Numbered from the stretch's first letter, positions 54,480 through 64,000 are shown. The stretch: DNA of 64,000 nucleotides from Solirubrum puertoriconensis (GCF_001483135.1 NZ_LNAL01000006.1:992003-1056002); one strand, 5' to 3'. The notes: generated by a model not told the origin, from the sequence alone. Translations and numbers: made by a program.

Positions 54480-54506
54480 CTTTTCCCCCGCAGGCGCGTA
54501 CCTTCG
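54477..54506 (+). promoter_or_regulatory. gapA promoter
   Basis: TTG (54477-54479), exactly 19 bp, then TACCTTCG (54499-54506), close to TAnnTTTG. This places gapA transcription start near 54512, about 50 bp before the ATG. Confidence 0.65.
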
Positions 54507-54545
54507 CCGCGCATTCTCACTCTGGCCCGGAGCGCGGGCCACTAA

Positions 54546-55568
<1,023 letters not shown>

Positions 55569-55587
55569 TTTGCCATTGCTAGCGCCC

Positions 55588-55622
55588 AACGCCCGCTCCG
55601 CCGCCCGGCGGAGCGGGCGTTG
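55588..55622 (+). terminator. gapA terminator
   Basis: CAACGCCCGCTCCGCCG/CGGCGGAGCGGGCGTTG, 17 perfect pairs, with a very short loop; TTGCG follows. Confidence 0.7.
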
Positions 55623-55650
55623 TTGCGTGTAGCTCGTACCTTGCCCTGCC

Positions 55651-56553
55651 ATGACGCCCAACTACTCGCGCCTGTGCTTCATTTTTAACCCCATTTCGGG
55701 CACCAACCGGCGCTTCGATTTGCGAGGCCTGCTGCACCGGCAGCTTGGTAGTATTTCTGGGCTTCACTACGAGGTGCGGCCTACCGAGTACGCCGGCCAT
55801 GCCGAAGAATTGGCCCGCTCGGCAGCTACAGAGGGCTTTGGTGTGGTAGTGGCTGTGGGCGGCGATGGCACCGTGAACGAAGTTGGCCGGGGCCTACTAG
55901 GTACCGGGGCTGCCATGGGCGTGCTGCCCAGGGGCTCGGGCAACGGGCTGGCTCGCCACCTAGGCATACCGCTTACGCCTGCCGCCGCTGTTGATTTGCT
56001 GCGCAAGCCGCGGGTGCTGCCCATTGATGTGGGGCGCCTGAATGGCAAACCGTTTTTTTGCACAGCTGGCCTGGGGTTTGATGCGCACGTGAGCCGCTGC
56101 TTTGCTGAGGCGGGCACGCGTGGGCTGGCAACCTACGTGCGGGTAGCGCTGCGCGAATACGGGCGTTACCAAGCAACACCAATCGACATCGAAGTAAACA
56201 ACCAACACATCAGCACCGACTGCTACGTGCTGGCCTTTGCCAACGCAGCGCAGTACGGCAACAATGCCTACATCGCCCCGCTGGCTAACATCCGCGACGG
56301 GCTGCTCGATTTGTGCCTGATTGATCAGATGCCGCTTAGTCGGGCCATGCGCGTGGCCTACGGGCTGGCCGCTGGCGACCTACCCACCTCCGGTGCGGCC
56401 ACTTACCACACGGCGCAAACCGTGCGCGTGAGCAGCAAGCAGCCACTGGGCTTTCACCTCGATGGTGATTTCGCAGGCGAGGCTACCAACATAGCTGTGG
56501 TGATCGAACCGTTGGCTTTGCCGGTGGTTGTCGGCACTTCGTTTAAGCAATAA
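55651..56553 (+). CDS. Diacylglycerol kinase-family lipid kinase
   Basis: The 300-residue protein has the DAGK catalytic core: FNPISGTNRR near residue 12, GGDGTVNEVG near 70 and PRGSGNGLARHLG near 95. A second part has FANAAQYGNNAYIAP and HLDGDFAG. The GGDGT motif binds ATP. Members phosphorylate diacylglycerol, sphingosine or similar lipids at the inner membrane. It lies 82 bp after gapA, beyond a terminator, so it may have its own promoter. Confidence 0.9.
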   Translation: MTPNYSRLCFIFNPISGTNRRFDLRGLLHRQLGSISGLHYEVRPTEYAGHAEELARSAATEGFGVVVAVGGDGTVNEVGRGLLGTGAAMGVLPRGSGNGLARHLGIPLTPAAAVDLLRKPRVLPIDVGRLNGKPFFCTAGLGFDAHVSRCFAEAGTRGLATYVRVALREYGRYQATPIDIEVNNQHISTDCYVLAFANAAQYGNNAYIAPLANIRDGLLDLCLIDQMPLSRAMRVAYGLAAGDLPTSGAATYHTAQTVRVSSKQPLGFHLDGDFAGEATNIAVVIEPLALPVVVGTSFKQ

Positions 56554-56606
56554 CAACGAAGGGATTCAGCTGTAGCTGCTTGTTTAACCTGGAATTAACT
56601 ACTGAT

Positions 56607-56954
56607 ATGGCCAAAAACCACCGCAACCGCGATGGGGTGGTGTACTCCACCAACCCCGATTTTGAATACCAAAACCAAGAAGACTCGGCCGATCAGCAAA
56701 CCTTGCCGCCGCAGCAACAGCAGTTACGAGTACAACTCGACCGCAAACAACGCGGTGGTAAGCAGGTGACGCTGATTACGGGCTTTGTAGGACGCGACGA
56801 GGATTTGCAAACCCTAGGTAAGCTCTTGAAAACTAAGTGCGGCGTGGGTGGCAACGCGAAGGATGGCGAAATCTTGATTCAGGGCGACTTCCGCGACAAA
56901 GTATTGGCCGAGCTGATTAACCAAGGCTACAAGGCCAAAAAGGTGGGTGGCTAA
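56607..56954 (+). CDS. SUI1/eIF1-like translation factor (YciH family)
   Basis: The start MAKNHRNRDG gives 115 residues with a variable N-terminus and a C-terminal SUI1 fold: VTLITGFVGRDEDLQTLGKLLKTKCGVGG in two segments, then EILIQGDFRDKVLAEL. Bacterial YciH-type proteins can influence start-codon selection. It lies 53 bp after the lipid kinase on the same strand. Confidence 0.85.
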   Translation: MAKNHRNRDGVVYSTNPDFEYQNQEDSADQQTLPPQQQQLRVQLDRKQRGGKQVTLITGFVGRDEDLQTLGKLLKTKCGVGGNAKDGEILIQGDFRDKVLAELINQGYKAKKVGG

Positions 56955-57014
56955 CTCCTAGGTGCCACCCAACGCAGCAGGCCAGCCGTATACGGGGCAC
57001 CTCAGACATCCCGT

Positions 57015-57152
57015 ATGAACCTAAGCATTACCCTATTTAACTGGTTATCTGCCCATCCTCCGCAAAGGCTAACCAAGTTGCCGCGCTTTCAGCGCCCCGA
57101 ACTGAGTGCACTGGCCCTAGGTTCTGTCAACCGTAAGCAACCGTGGATATGA
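57015..57152 (+). CDS. Possible small ORF coupled to the DUF1622 gene
   Basis: A 45-codon ORF starting at 57015 ends in TGA 57150-57152, overlapping the ATG of the next gene (ATGA). The overlap suggests translational coupling. The peptide (MNLSITLFNW...) has no recognisable feature, so it could be chance. Confidence 0.3.
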   Translation: MNLSITLFNWLSAHPPQRLTKLPRFQRPELSALALGSVNRKQPWI

Positions 57153-57547
57153 GCAAGGGGTTCGAGCTCGTTGAAGGCCACGTGCGCATATTGGCGCAGT
57201 GGCTCAAGCTTGGGGTAGAGGCGGTAGGGGCGGCTGTAATCGGCATCGGGGTGGCGGTAGCATTGGTGCGCTTGGTGCCGATGTTGTTCCGGCAGCAACC
57301 GGCCAACTTCACGGCTGTACGCTTGTTGCTGGCCCGCTACTTGGCGTTGGCCCTGGAGTTTCAGCTAGGTGCCGATATTTTGTCGACGGCTATTGCGCCT
57401 ACTTGGGAGCAAATTGGGCAGCTGGGTGCCATAGCTGTTATTCGTACGCTCCTGAACTACTTTCTTTCGAAAGAGATGCGCGAAGAACAAGCCTCGGTGG
57501 CCGAAGAAGCCGTCGACCGCAAAAGCCAAGCAGGGTTGAAGCCTTAA
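57149..57547 (+). CDS. DUF1622 membrane protein
   Basis: The ATG at 57149 is preferred over an in-frame GTG at 57143. The 132-residue protein has three TM segments (about residues 20-48, 58-74 and 84-105) with the typical DUF1622 order: RLLLARYLALALEFQLGADI, then TIRT-like IRTLLNYFLSKEM. Function unknown. C-terminal tail charged. Confidence 0.8.
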   Translation: MSKGFELVEGHVRILAQWLKLGVEAVGAAVIGIGVAVALVRLVPMLFRQQPANFTAVRLLLARYLALALEFQLGADILSTAIAPTWEQIGQLGAIAVIRTLLNYFLSKEMREEQASVAEEAVDRKSQAGLKP

Positions 57548-57670
57548 TTGTGGATATAGGAAAGCACTTAATAGGCAGAAAACAGGCCCATACGACGTGC
57601 ATCTAGCTTAGGTATAAGCTAATTTGCATACTTAAATCAGGCTTATTCAGCACCTCTACTTTTCTTTTTC

Positions 57671-58666
57671 ATGTTTAGGGTTAACCGCACTGCCCGGGTA
57701 GTGCTGCGGCTTTGTGTAGCCATATTAGGAGTATTGCCCTGGCTTGCTGGCTGCGGCGGGCCCGATGTCAAAGTGCCCCAGTACATTGTTACTAATGCAA
57801 CGGCTAAGCACAAGCGCATACCTGGCACGCACGTGTATTTGGCGTTGCCGCAGGGTTATCAGCCTCAATTGCAACAGCACATGCTCTGGAAATCGGAGCG
57901 GGAGTTTGTGCAAGTTGTAGAGCTGCCCGATAGCAGCTTTGCCGACTACGTTGCCAACATCAAGCAGGAGTTAAGCAAAGCCGAGGGGCTGTCGTTGCAG
58001 GATCTGCAGCAAACAACCTTCAACGGCCTGCCCGCCATATTTCTGAAGCAACCGTACCGTGGAGGCCTAGGGCTCGAATCGGTACTGCTGGCCTACGGCG
58101 ATTCGTCGCACGTGACATTGGTGCTTGGGGTTTACTCTAGGCTGGATGGCAAAGCCCGGGAGCGGGTGCAGCAGGCCTTGCTGACGGCCTATGCCAACCC
58201 GCAGGTCCCGGTAAGCCCTTTCGAGGACCTAGGGTTTAAAGTAAACCAACTAGATACCAACTACCAGTTGTTGGCGCGCGATGGTATTTGGGCCGTTTAC
58301 TCGCCCAAGGGCCAGCCGCTGGCCGACAGCTATGCGCCACTGTTTCGGGTGGCGCTGTTGCCGCCCATGCCTAACCAAACGGCGGTGCAGGATGCCGGCT
58401 TAGCCCTGATTCGTGTGTACCGGCAGGAAGCCGATGTACAGAACGTGCAGGAAGCCAACACCGAAATGAACGGCTTCTTCGCCTACGAAAACGTGCTTAC
58501 CTACGGCTACGGCGGCCGCGAGGGCAAAGCCTTGGTGCTGTTGATCAGCACCCCACAAGGCCTGTTAGCATTCGACGGCCGGGCGTATGCCGACCCCTAC
58601 GATCGGCTAAAGGAGTTTGTGCGCATCGCCAAGGCCATTCGCATTACTGCTCAGCCCTCAGTATAA
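57671..58666 (+). CDS. Lipoprotein of unknown function
   Basis: The 331-residue protein has a lipoprotein signal with lipobox LAGC, so Cys near residue 28 should be lipidated. The mature part has two similar halves, each with a PGTHVYLALPQGYQ- or YQLLARDGIWAVYSPKG-type beginning, suggesting an internal duplication. No enzymatic motif is visible. It converges with kdsB (15 bp between stops). Confidence 0.7.
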   Translation: MFRVNRTARVVLRLCVAILGVLPWLAGCGGPDVKVPQYIVTNATAKHKRIPGTHVYLALPQGYQPQLQQHMLWKSEREFVQVVELPDSSFADYVANIKQELSKAEGLSLQDLQQTTFNGLPAIFLKQPYRGGLGLESVLLAYGDSSHVTLVLGVYSRLDGKARERVQQALLTAYANPQVPVSPFEDLGFKVNQLDTNYQLLARDGIWAVYSPKGQPLADSYAPLFRVALLPPMPNQTAVQDAGLALIRVYRQEADVQNVQEANTEMNGFFAYENVLTYGYGGREGKALVLLISTPQGLLAFDGRAYADPYDRLKEFVRIAKAIRITAQPSV

Positions 58667-58681
58667 TTTTGTGCTCAGCAC

Positions 58682-59422
58682 TTAGGCTTGCAGGTAGGCC
58701 AGTGCGCGTTGCACGTCTTCGGAAGTGTCAATGCCAATGGTTTCCAGCTCGGTTTCTGCCGTGTGGATGCTATAGCCGTGCGTAAGCCACCGCAGTTGCT
58801 CCAGCGACTCGGCCAGTTCTAAGGGGGCGGGCTGAAGCTGGGTTAGTTGCTGCAGCACGGCCGGGCGGTAAGCGTACAGGCCAATGTGCCGCAGGTAACG
58901 GTGATGCTGCAGCCAATCCTGCTGCGGATACTGGCGCAAATAAGGCACAGGGTGGCGGCTGAAATACAACGCTTGCCCATGCGCACCTAGTACCACCTTG
59001 GGCAAGTGCGGGCTCAGCAGTTCCTCCTGCGTTAGCACGGGTTTAACCAGGGTAGCAATTTGAGTGTTGGCATCGGCAAAGAGTTCGAGCAACGCATTTA
59101 TTTGCGCAGGATGCACAAAGGGCTCATCACCTTGGATGTTGACCACGCAATCGGCAGGGGTTCCTAGGTGCTCGTAAGCCTCCCACACCCGATCGGTGCC
59201 GCTGGGGTGGTGGGGGTGGGTGAGCACGGCCTCGCCGCCAAATGTCAACACGTGCTCCAGAATGCGTTCGTCGTCGGTTGCCACCACCACGCGGCTTAGG
59301 TTGGCCTGGCTAGCCTGCTCCACCACCCGCCGAATCATCGATTTGCCGCCTAGGTCCACAAGCGGTTTGCCTGGCAAACGGGTAGAGGCGTAACGAGCCG
59401 GAATAATGCCAATGTTGTGCAT
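58682..59422 (-). CDS. kdsB: 3-deoxy-manno-octulosonate cytidylyltransferase
   Basis: The start MHNIGIIPARYASTRLPGK gives 246 residues, the usual KdsB length. It activates KDO with CTP to CMP-KDO for lipopolysaccharide inner-core synthesis in the cytoplasm. Motifs: ARYASTRLPGKPL (nucleotide loop), VVNIQGDEPFV near residue 94, HIGLYAYRP near 180. The 92 residues added by a longer ORF start are not conserved and overlap the promoter region of the LysM gene. Divergent from LysM gene. Confidence 0.93.
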   Translation of the reverse strand: MHNIGIIPARYASTRLPGKPLVDLGGKSMIRRVVEQASQANLSRVVVATDDERILEHVLTFGGEAVLTHPHHPSGTDRVWEAYEHLGTPADCVVNIQGDEPFVHPAQINALLELFADANTQIATLVKPVLTQEELLSPHLPKVVLGAHGQALYFSRHPVPYLRQYPQQDWLQHHRYLRHIGLYAYRPAVLQQLTQLQPAPLELAESLEQLRWLTHGYSIHTAETELETIGIDTSEDVQRALAYLQA

Positions 59423-59627
59423 GAGTAAGCCGAGAGGTGATGAATTGAAACCCTGATTGCCCCGGCGGCAGTAGCCGAGCTTGCCGAGAGCGGTAAAATT
59501 GGCACGATCATAGACAAAATCCCGCTCAGCAGGCATAATTCCGTATCTTTCGCCGGCGTAGTCACTCGCGGGCAGCGCCTTACCCCGTCGACTTAGGCTG
59601 TGCTTGGCGCAGTACGACACCCTCCTT

Positions 59628-60650
59628 ATGAGCCGAATTTCGCATACTCTCTCCGCCTTCTTTTTATTCTGCCTACCCGTTGCCGCGCTAGCCAACCCCG
59701 TACTACCACCCGACTCGGTAGGCGTAGTTACGCGCCAGAATAAGACTTACGTACGCCACCGGGTAGCCGCCGGCGAAACTCTCTACGGGTTGTCGCGCCG
59801 TTACCATGTAAGTGTGGAAAACATTATGGAAGCCAACCCGAGCATAAAGGGGGCGCTGGTTTCGGGGCAGGAGGTGCTGGTGCCCCGCGTTCGGGCCGTG
59901 CTTCCGGCGGCAACGCCAAAGGCTACGGCCGCGGCTAATGCCGAGGCTCCTACGGCTGCCGCCCGCAGCTTACCCACCGACGCCAAGGGCAACCGCGTGT
60001 ACAAAGTGCAGCCTGGCCAAACGCTGTTTGCTATTTCGCGCAAGTTTGGCGTGGCACCGGCTACGCTGCAGCGCTACAACAAGCTGCCCGCTAGCGGCGG
60101 CGTAAACGTGGGTCAATCCCTGATTATCGTTCCGGCGGGCGGGGCCGCAGCCCCGGCTGCTGAGCCAGTAGTAGCTGCCAAGCCCGTGCCCACGCCGCCC
60201 ACTGCTCGCCCCGAGCGCGACGACGAAGCAGAGAAGGAGCGTGCAAAAGAGCGCGAACGGGAAGCAGAACGCGAAGCCGCCAAAGCCAAGGAGGCCGAAG
60301 CCACCCGCGAGAAGGACGTAGCCCCGCCTAGCCCCACCGCAACACCCGCCGACGAACCTACCCGCGCCAGCGAAGTGGTGCGCAAGGTTACCGAAAGCGG
60401 CTTGGCTGCAGTGATTGAAGGCGGCAACTCCGAGAAGTACCTGGCTTTGCACAAAACCGCCCCGGTAGGCACTATCATGATGGTGCGCAACATCATGAAC
60501 GGCCAGGTGGTGTACGTGCGCGTAATTGGCAAGCTGCCCGACACCGGCGACAACTCCACGGTGCTCATTCGCCTCTCGAAGAAGGCCGTGGCCAAACTGA
60601 ATACGCCCGACCAGCGCTTCCGCGTCGAAACCTCGTATTTGCCCGATTAA
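59628..60650 (+). CDS. Exported LysM-repeat protein
   Basis: The start MSRISHTLSAFF gives 340 residues with a signal peptide ending near ALANP. Two LysM domains follow (VAAGETLYGLSRRYHVS near 46, VQPGQTLFAISRKFGVA near 132), which bind peptidoglycan. A highly charged Arg/Glu/Lys/Ala segment near 195-230 is likely a coiled coil, and the C-terminal 100 residues form an SPOR/RlpA-like domain. It is a cell-wall protein of the periplasm. TATCTTTC at 59544-59551 may be a -7 element. Confidence 0.82.
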   Translation: MSRISHTLSAFFLFCLPVAALANPVLPPDSVGVVTRQNKTYVRHRVAAGETLYGLSRRYHVSVENIMEANPSIKGALVSGQEVLVPRVRAVLPAATPKATAAANAEAPTAAARSLPTDAKGNRVYKVQPGQTLFAISRKFGVAPATLQRYNKLPASGGVNVGQSLIIVPAGGAAAPAAEPVVAAKPVPTPPTARPERDDEAEKERAKEREREAEREAAKAKEAEATREKDVAPPSPTATPADEPTRASEVVRKVTESGLAAVIEGGNSEKYLALHKTAPVGTIMMVRNIMNGQVVYVRVIGKLPDTGDNSTVLIRLSKKAVAKLNTPDQRFRVETSYLPD

Positions 60651-60690
60651 CGCCGGCGGCTTACCAGCTTTGCCCAAATTCGTATGATGT

Positions 60691-60716
60691 GTAAGCCCGG
60701 CTTTTGTCGGGCTTAC
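60691..60716 (+). terminator. Terminator after the LysM gene
   Basis: GTAAGCCCG/CGGGCTTAC with an eight-base loop, followed by TGCTTTTC; it lies just upstream of the next start. Confidence 0.6.
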
Positions 60717-60736
60717 TGCTTTTCAACCGCCGCCCC

Positions 60737-61495
60737 GTGACGCACGCTCAACTTTATGCACTTCTCAACGACCGATACGACCGGTACGATCAGCCGTCGT
60801 TCATCGCGCCCGATCCGATAAGCCTGCCGCACCGCTTCAGTCAGCTGCAAGATATTGAAATCAGCGGACTGTTTGCGGCACTTTTGGCTTGGGGCAAACG
60901 CAGCATCATCCTCAAAAAAGGCCACGAGCTGCTGGAGCGCATGGATAATGCGCCTTACGATTTCATTCGGAACCACCAGGATGATGACTTGCGCGGACTG
61001 GAGCGGTTTTGCCACCGCACCTTCTGCGACACCGACCTGCTGTACTTTGTGCACTGGCTAGGCTGGTATTATCAGCGCAATGAGTCGTTGGAGGATGCTT
61101 TTTTGCACGGAAGCTCGCAGCGCGAGCGGCTCATCAACTTCCACAACTTGTTTTTTAGCCTGCCCGATGCCCCGGACCGTACGCGAAAGCACGTGGCTAC
61201 GCCGGCGCGCAACTCGGCCTGCAAGCGGGTGAATATGTACTTGCGCTGGATGGTACGCCGCGACGACCGGGGAGTCGATTTTGGCTTGTGGCAGCGCCTT
61301 TCGCCCGCCGATTTGGTGTGCCCCTGCGATGTGCACGTAGAGCGCGTAGCCCGGCGCCTCGGGTTGCTACAACGCAAGCAGCTCGATTGGCAGGCCGCCT
61401 CGGAGCTTACCGACAACCTGCGCCAGTTCGACCCCACCGACCCCGTGAAGTACGACTTTGCCCTTTTTGGCCTAGGTATCGAGGAGAAGTACTAA
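60737..61495 (+). CDS. TIGR02757-family protein
   Basis: A GTG start at 60737 gives 252 residues; the ORF continues upstream to 60704, but that reading crosses the terminator. Landmarks fit TIGR02757 (DUF2400): DPISLPHRFSQLQDIEISG, ALLAWGKRSIILKK, PARNSACKRVNMYLRWMVR, then PCDVHVERVARRLGLL and FDPTDPVKYDFALFGLGI. The family has a fold resembling DNA glycosylases of the HhH type, but its function is unknown. Confidence 0.88.
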   Translation: MTHAQLYALLNDRYDRYDQPSFIAPDPISLPHRFSQLQDIEISGLFAALLAWGKRSIILKKGHELLERMDNAPYDFIRNHQDDDLRGLERFCHRTFCDTDLLYFVHWLGWYYQRNESLEDAFLHGSSQRERLINFHNLFFSLPDAPDRTRKHVATPARNSACKRVNMYLRWMVRRDDRGVDFGLWQRLSPADLVCPCDVHVERVARRLGLLQRKQLDWQAASELTDNLRQFDPTDPVKYDFALFGLGIEEKY

Positions 61496-61517
61496 CTGTG
61501 GCACCTAGGCGCACGAA

Positions 61518-62321
61518 TTAGTTCTGAGCCGATTTTAGAAACCGCTCAATTGCTGATATGGTGGCAACCGGGGCGCTCAGGTGCGGGTAATGACCGGCCG
61601 TATTCAGCACCGATAATTGACTTAACAGCAAGTGCTGGTGCAGGTATTCGCCTACGGCCACCGGTACCACAAAGTCGTTGGCCGATTGCACAATCAAGGA
61701 AGGAACTTGCAGCTTAGGCAATTCTGCGCGCGTGTCGCTCAGGAAGGTAACGCGCCCAAACTGACGGGCTACATCCGGCTTGAGGCATAAAAAACTGCTG
61801 ATTAACTCTTCGGTTAGTTCGGGCCGATCGAGGTTGCCCATTACCTGCGGGGCCATCGAGCTGGTCCAGGCCCGGTAATCACTATCCAGAAAAGAGAGAA
61901 GGTCTTCGACTTCGTCGCGCTCAAAGCCTCCTATGTAATCGGCATCGTTGATGTACCTAGGCGAGGCCCCAATCAGCACCAGCTTCGAAAAAAGTTCGGG
62001 GTTCTGAATGGCTGCCAGCATGGCAATCATGCCGCCAACGGAGTGCCCAACGCCTACTACTTCGGTTAAATGCAAGGCATGCAATACCTCTGCCAAGTCG
62101 GATGCGTACCCTTGCAGATTGGCGTAACGGTCGGGGTTATAGGCCGAAAGATCGGATTGACCAGCACCAACGTGGTCGAAAAGAACCAGCCGATAGTCAC
62201 TGGAAAATGCCGGCGCCACAAAGCGCCATGCTTGCGTGTCGCACCCAAAGCCGTGGGCAAACACCATGGCGCGGCTGCCGCTGCCAAACGTCACTACATT
62301 GTTGCGCTTAAGGATATCCAT
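61518..62321 (-). CDS. RsbQ/KAI2-like alpha/beta hydrolase
   Basis: The start MDILKRNNVVTFG gives 267 residues, the usual length for RsbQ and the plant receptors D14/KAI2. Catalytic Ser94 is in GHSVGG; Asp near 218 (ANDFVVP) and His near 246 (AGHYPH) complete the triad. In Bacillus RsbQ supplies a small hydrophobic ligand to the phosphatase RsbP in stress signalling. No RsbP-like gene is adjacent; the two PAS proteins in this window are kinases. It converges on the TIGR02757 gene. Confidence 0.88.
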   Translation of the reverse strand: MDILKRNNVVTFGSGSRAMVFAHGFGCDTQAWRFVAPAFSSDYRLVLFDHVGAGQSDLSAYNPDRYANLQGYASDLAEVLHALHLTEVVGVGHSVGGMIAMLAAIQNPELFSKLVLIGASPRYINDADYIGGFERDEVEDLLSFLDSDYRAWTSSMAPQVMGNLDRPELTEELISSFLCLKPDVARQFGRVTFLSDTRAELPKLQVPSLIVQSANDFVVPVAVGEYLHQHLLLSQLSVLNTAGHYPHLSAPVATISAIERFLKSAQN

Positions 62322-62718
62322 AGTGTAACGAGTATAGTTGAGTAATGAGCACTTAAAGTACAAGAATCTGGCAATATTTCAAGGTTGTGCTTGTGTTCGC
62401 TCAACACAAACCAAGCCAGTAACCGACACTGATTGTGGTAGAGGTTATTGGTTGCTGACAGCCAACTTGTTATTCTAGGTGGTAGTGAGCTTCGCAACTT
62501 CAGCTTTGGATGCAGCCGCGAGTACTTATTGGTGAAGCAGGCAGGGCTTCGCCGGAGTCGCTCAGGATGAAATTACCTCAGCCCTAGGTCCTGAACCTGT
62601 GGGAGCAGGACAACAGGAGTGCTAATACCCGATTACACTTTCCTTTTACTATCGTATAGCTTTGTCTGAATCTTTCGGGCCGCTGGCCTGTTAAGGAAGG
62701 CTGTCGGTGCCGAGCGCC
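62322..62718. other. Intergenic region, no gene seen
   Basis: 397 bp between the divergent starts of the RsbQ-like and mutS2 genes. TAGCTTTG (62657-62664) is a good -7 match for mutS2, without a TTG at the right distance. CCTAGG at 62583. No convincing ORF. Confidence 0.5.
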
Positions 62719-64000
62719 ATGGCCTTTACATCTGACTACGGACTACTCAGTACCCAATACCATTTGATTTACCCGCAAACATTCGAGCAGAAGATTGGCT
62801 TTCAGCAAGTGCGCGAGCTACTTGCCGAGCTGTGCCTCAGCGCCCTAGGTCGGAACTACGTGCAGAAAATGCAGTTTCAGCCAAGAGCCGACGAGCTGAA
62901 GAAGCTGTTGCTGCAAACCGACGAGTTTCGGCAGCTGCTGCACAGCGGCGCCGACTTCCCTAGCCAATTTTACCACGATGTAACCCCGCACCTGCTGCGG
63001 GCGCAGCTGCCCGGCGCGTTTCTAGAGGTTTCGGCTTTTTACGAGCTGAAAATGTCGCTGCGTACCATTCGGCAGGCGCTGACATTCTTTACGCAGGCTC
63101 CGGAGGGAGCGTACCCCACGCTGCGCTTGCTCGGTATTGGCGTACAAGCCGACCGCAACCTGCTCGCCGCCATGGATAAAGTGGTGGACGACGAAGGCCA
63201 CGTGCGCGACGATGCCTCGCCCTTGCTGCGCCAGCTGCGGCAGGAGCTCATCAACCGCCAAGGCATTTTGCGCCGCCAAATTGCCGACGTGCTGCGCAAG
63301 GCCCGCTCCGAAGGCTGGACGCCCGAAGGCGCCGAACCCACCATTCGGGGTGGCCGCTTGGTGCTGCCCATAGTGGCCGAGCACAAGCGCCGCATCAAGG
63401 GCCTGATCCACGACGAATCGGCCACGGGCCAGACTGTGTACATCGAGCCCGAGTCGGTGTTCGAGCTGAACAACGATATCAAGGACCTAGAGAATGCCTG
63501 GCACCGCGAACTGGTGCGCATTCTCACGGCCCTTACCGATCAGCTGCGCCCGCACATTCCGGACCTGCGCCGCGCGTACCATTTCCTAGGTCTGCTCGAC
63601 TTCATTCGGGCCAAGGCCCGCTTTGCGCAGCAGCTCGAAGCCACGCTACCCAAGCTCAGCTCGCGCCCCTTGCTGAACTGGAAAGCCGCGCGGCATCCGT
63701 TGCTGTACCTCAATTTTAAGGAGCAGGGCCGCGAGGTGGTGCCCTTAGATCTGGAGCTCAACCCCGAGCAGCGCATCCTGGTAATTTCAGGCCCGAACGC
63801 CGGCGGTAAGTCGGTGGCCATGAAAACGGTAGGCTTGGTGCAGTACATGCTGCAGTGCGGCCTGCTAATTCCGGTAGAAGACGGCTCCGAAGCCGGCGTA
63901 TTCGACGACATTTTCCTGGACATCGGCGATGAGCAAAGCCTAGAAAACGACTTGAGCACGTACTCCTCGCACCTCACGCACATGAAGCAGTTCTTGTTGC
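62719..64000 (+). CDS. mutS2: Endonuclease MutS2 (N-terminal part, runs off the window)
   Basis: The ATG at 62719 opens a frame to the end of the window (427 codons seen; the family has about 780-800). It lacks the MutS N-terminal mismatch-binding domain and starts with the MutS2 core helices and clamp. The ATPase domain begins with Walker A SGPNAGGKS near residue 358 and continues to the DIGDEQS Walker B region near 397. The C-terminal Smr nuclease domain would lie outside. MutS2 acts on recombination intermediates and, in some bacteria, on collided ribosomes. Confidence 0.92.
   Translation, partial: MAFTSDYGLLSTQYHLIYPQTFEQKIGFQQVRELLAELCLSALGRNYVQKMQFQPRADELKKLLLQTDEFRQLLHSGADFPSQFYHDVTPHLLRAQLPGAFLEVSAFYELKMSLRTIRQALTFFTQAPEGAYPTLRLLGIGVQADRNLLAAMDKVVDDEGHVRDDASPLLRQLRQELINRQGILRRQIADVLRKARSEGWTPEGAEPTIRGGRLVLPIVAEHKRRIKGLIHDESATGQTVYIEPESVFELNNDIKDLENAWHRELVRILTALTDQLRPHIPDLRRAYHFLGLLDFIRAKARFAQQLEATLPKLSSRPLLNWKAARHPLLYLNFKEQGREVVPLDLELNPEQRILVISGPNAGGKSVAMKTVGLVQYMLQCGLLIPVEDGSEAGVFDDIFLDIGDEQSLENDLSTYSSHLTHMKQFLL

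Noticed and set aside
59423-59695. Upstream extension of kdsB by 92 residues
   Set aside because: KdsB proteins begin at the MHNIGIIPARYAS-type start, and the extension overlaps the likely promoter of the divergent LysM gene.

Overview
The window looks like chromosomal DNA of a GC-rich member of the Bacteroidota, most likely Hymenobacter or a close relative in Hymenobacteraceae. Four things point there. Two secreted proteins end in type IX secretion (Por) sorting domains. A LytS/LytTR two-component pair and a fused ABC-permease/M1-peptidase protein are present. Strong Shine-Dalgarno sequences are generally missing. Two promoters fit the Bacteroidota consensus TTG-N19-TAnnTTTG exactly or nearly so. 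The taxonomic call is inference from gene content and composition. I see no phage, insertion sequence, CRISPR array or rRNA.

Layout. 1-2763: the C-terminal three quarters of a molybdopterin oxidoreductase of the FdhF/YdeP type, and a secreted protein of unknown function. 2764-6720: an SDR (glucose-1-dehydrogenase-like) and a GH63-type glycosidase behind a LacI-type operator. 6732-15155: membrane proteins, a CYTH protein, an ankyrin protein, a T9SS cargo protein, an SBF-like transporter, a CrtO-like acyltransferase, a DHA2 efflux pump and a TauE/SafE permease. 15339-17460: an SDR, then a phenylalanine 4-hydroxylase gene preceded by a Tyr-rich leader ORF and an intrinsic terminator, which together look like a transcription attenuator. 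17573-25965: lipoprotein, Fpg, PhzF, M48-like and matrixin-like proteases, ABC exporter, STAS-like protein. 25992-32515: an ABC permease/M1 peptidase fusion with its ATPase, divergent from a LytS/LytTR pair, with a candidate LytTR operator between them. 34043-39035: a phenylacetate-degradation segment (paaJ-paaY-paaZ-enoyl-CoA hydratase) behind a TetR-like palindrome. 39327-53722: a membrane protein, small proteins, an SDR, two very large PAS sensor kinases and a response regulator, a thioesterase, an AraC regulator and an esterase-like protein. 54033-56553: a candidate small RNA, tRNA-Glu(UUC), gapA and a lipid kinase. 56607-64000: SUI1/YciH, a DUF1622 protein, a lipoprotein, kdsB, a LysM protein, a TIGR02757 protein, an RsbQ-like hydrolase and the first part of mutS2.

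The strongest candidate for an undescribed system is the phhA leader: a 34-codon ORF with five consecutive Tyr codons, a hairpin starting right after those codons, and a perfect terminator with a U-tract before the gene for the Tyr-making enzyme. The logic fits: when charged tRNA-Tyr is scarce, ribosomes stall in the leader and phenylalanine hydroxylase is switched on. Two other large-scale patterns stand out. The palindrome CCTAGG is strongly over-represented, about 80 copies counted by eye, mostly as Leu-Gly codon pairs and inside terminators. The tRNA-Glu/gapA junction is compact: the tRNA terminator U-tract also supplies the -33 element of the gapA promoter, and the tRNA sits inside a leader-trailer stem.

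Starts were chosen by hand from family alignment and signal peptides. Counts and pairings were made by eye.
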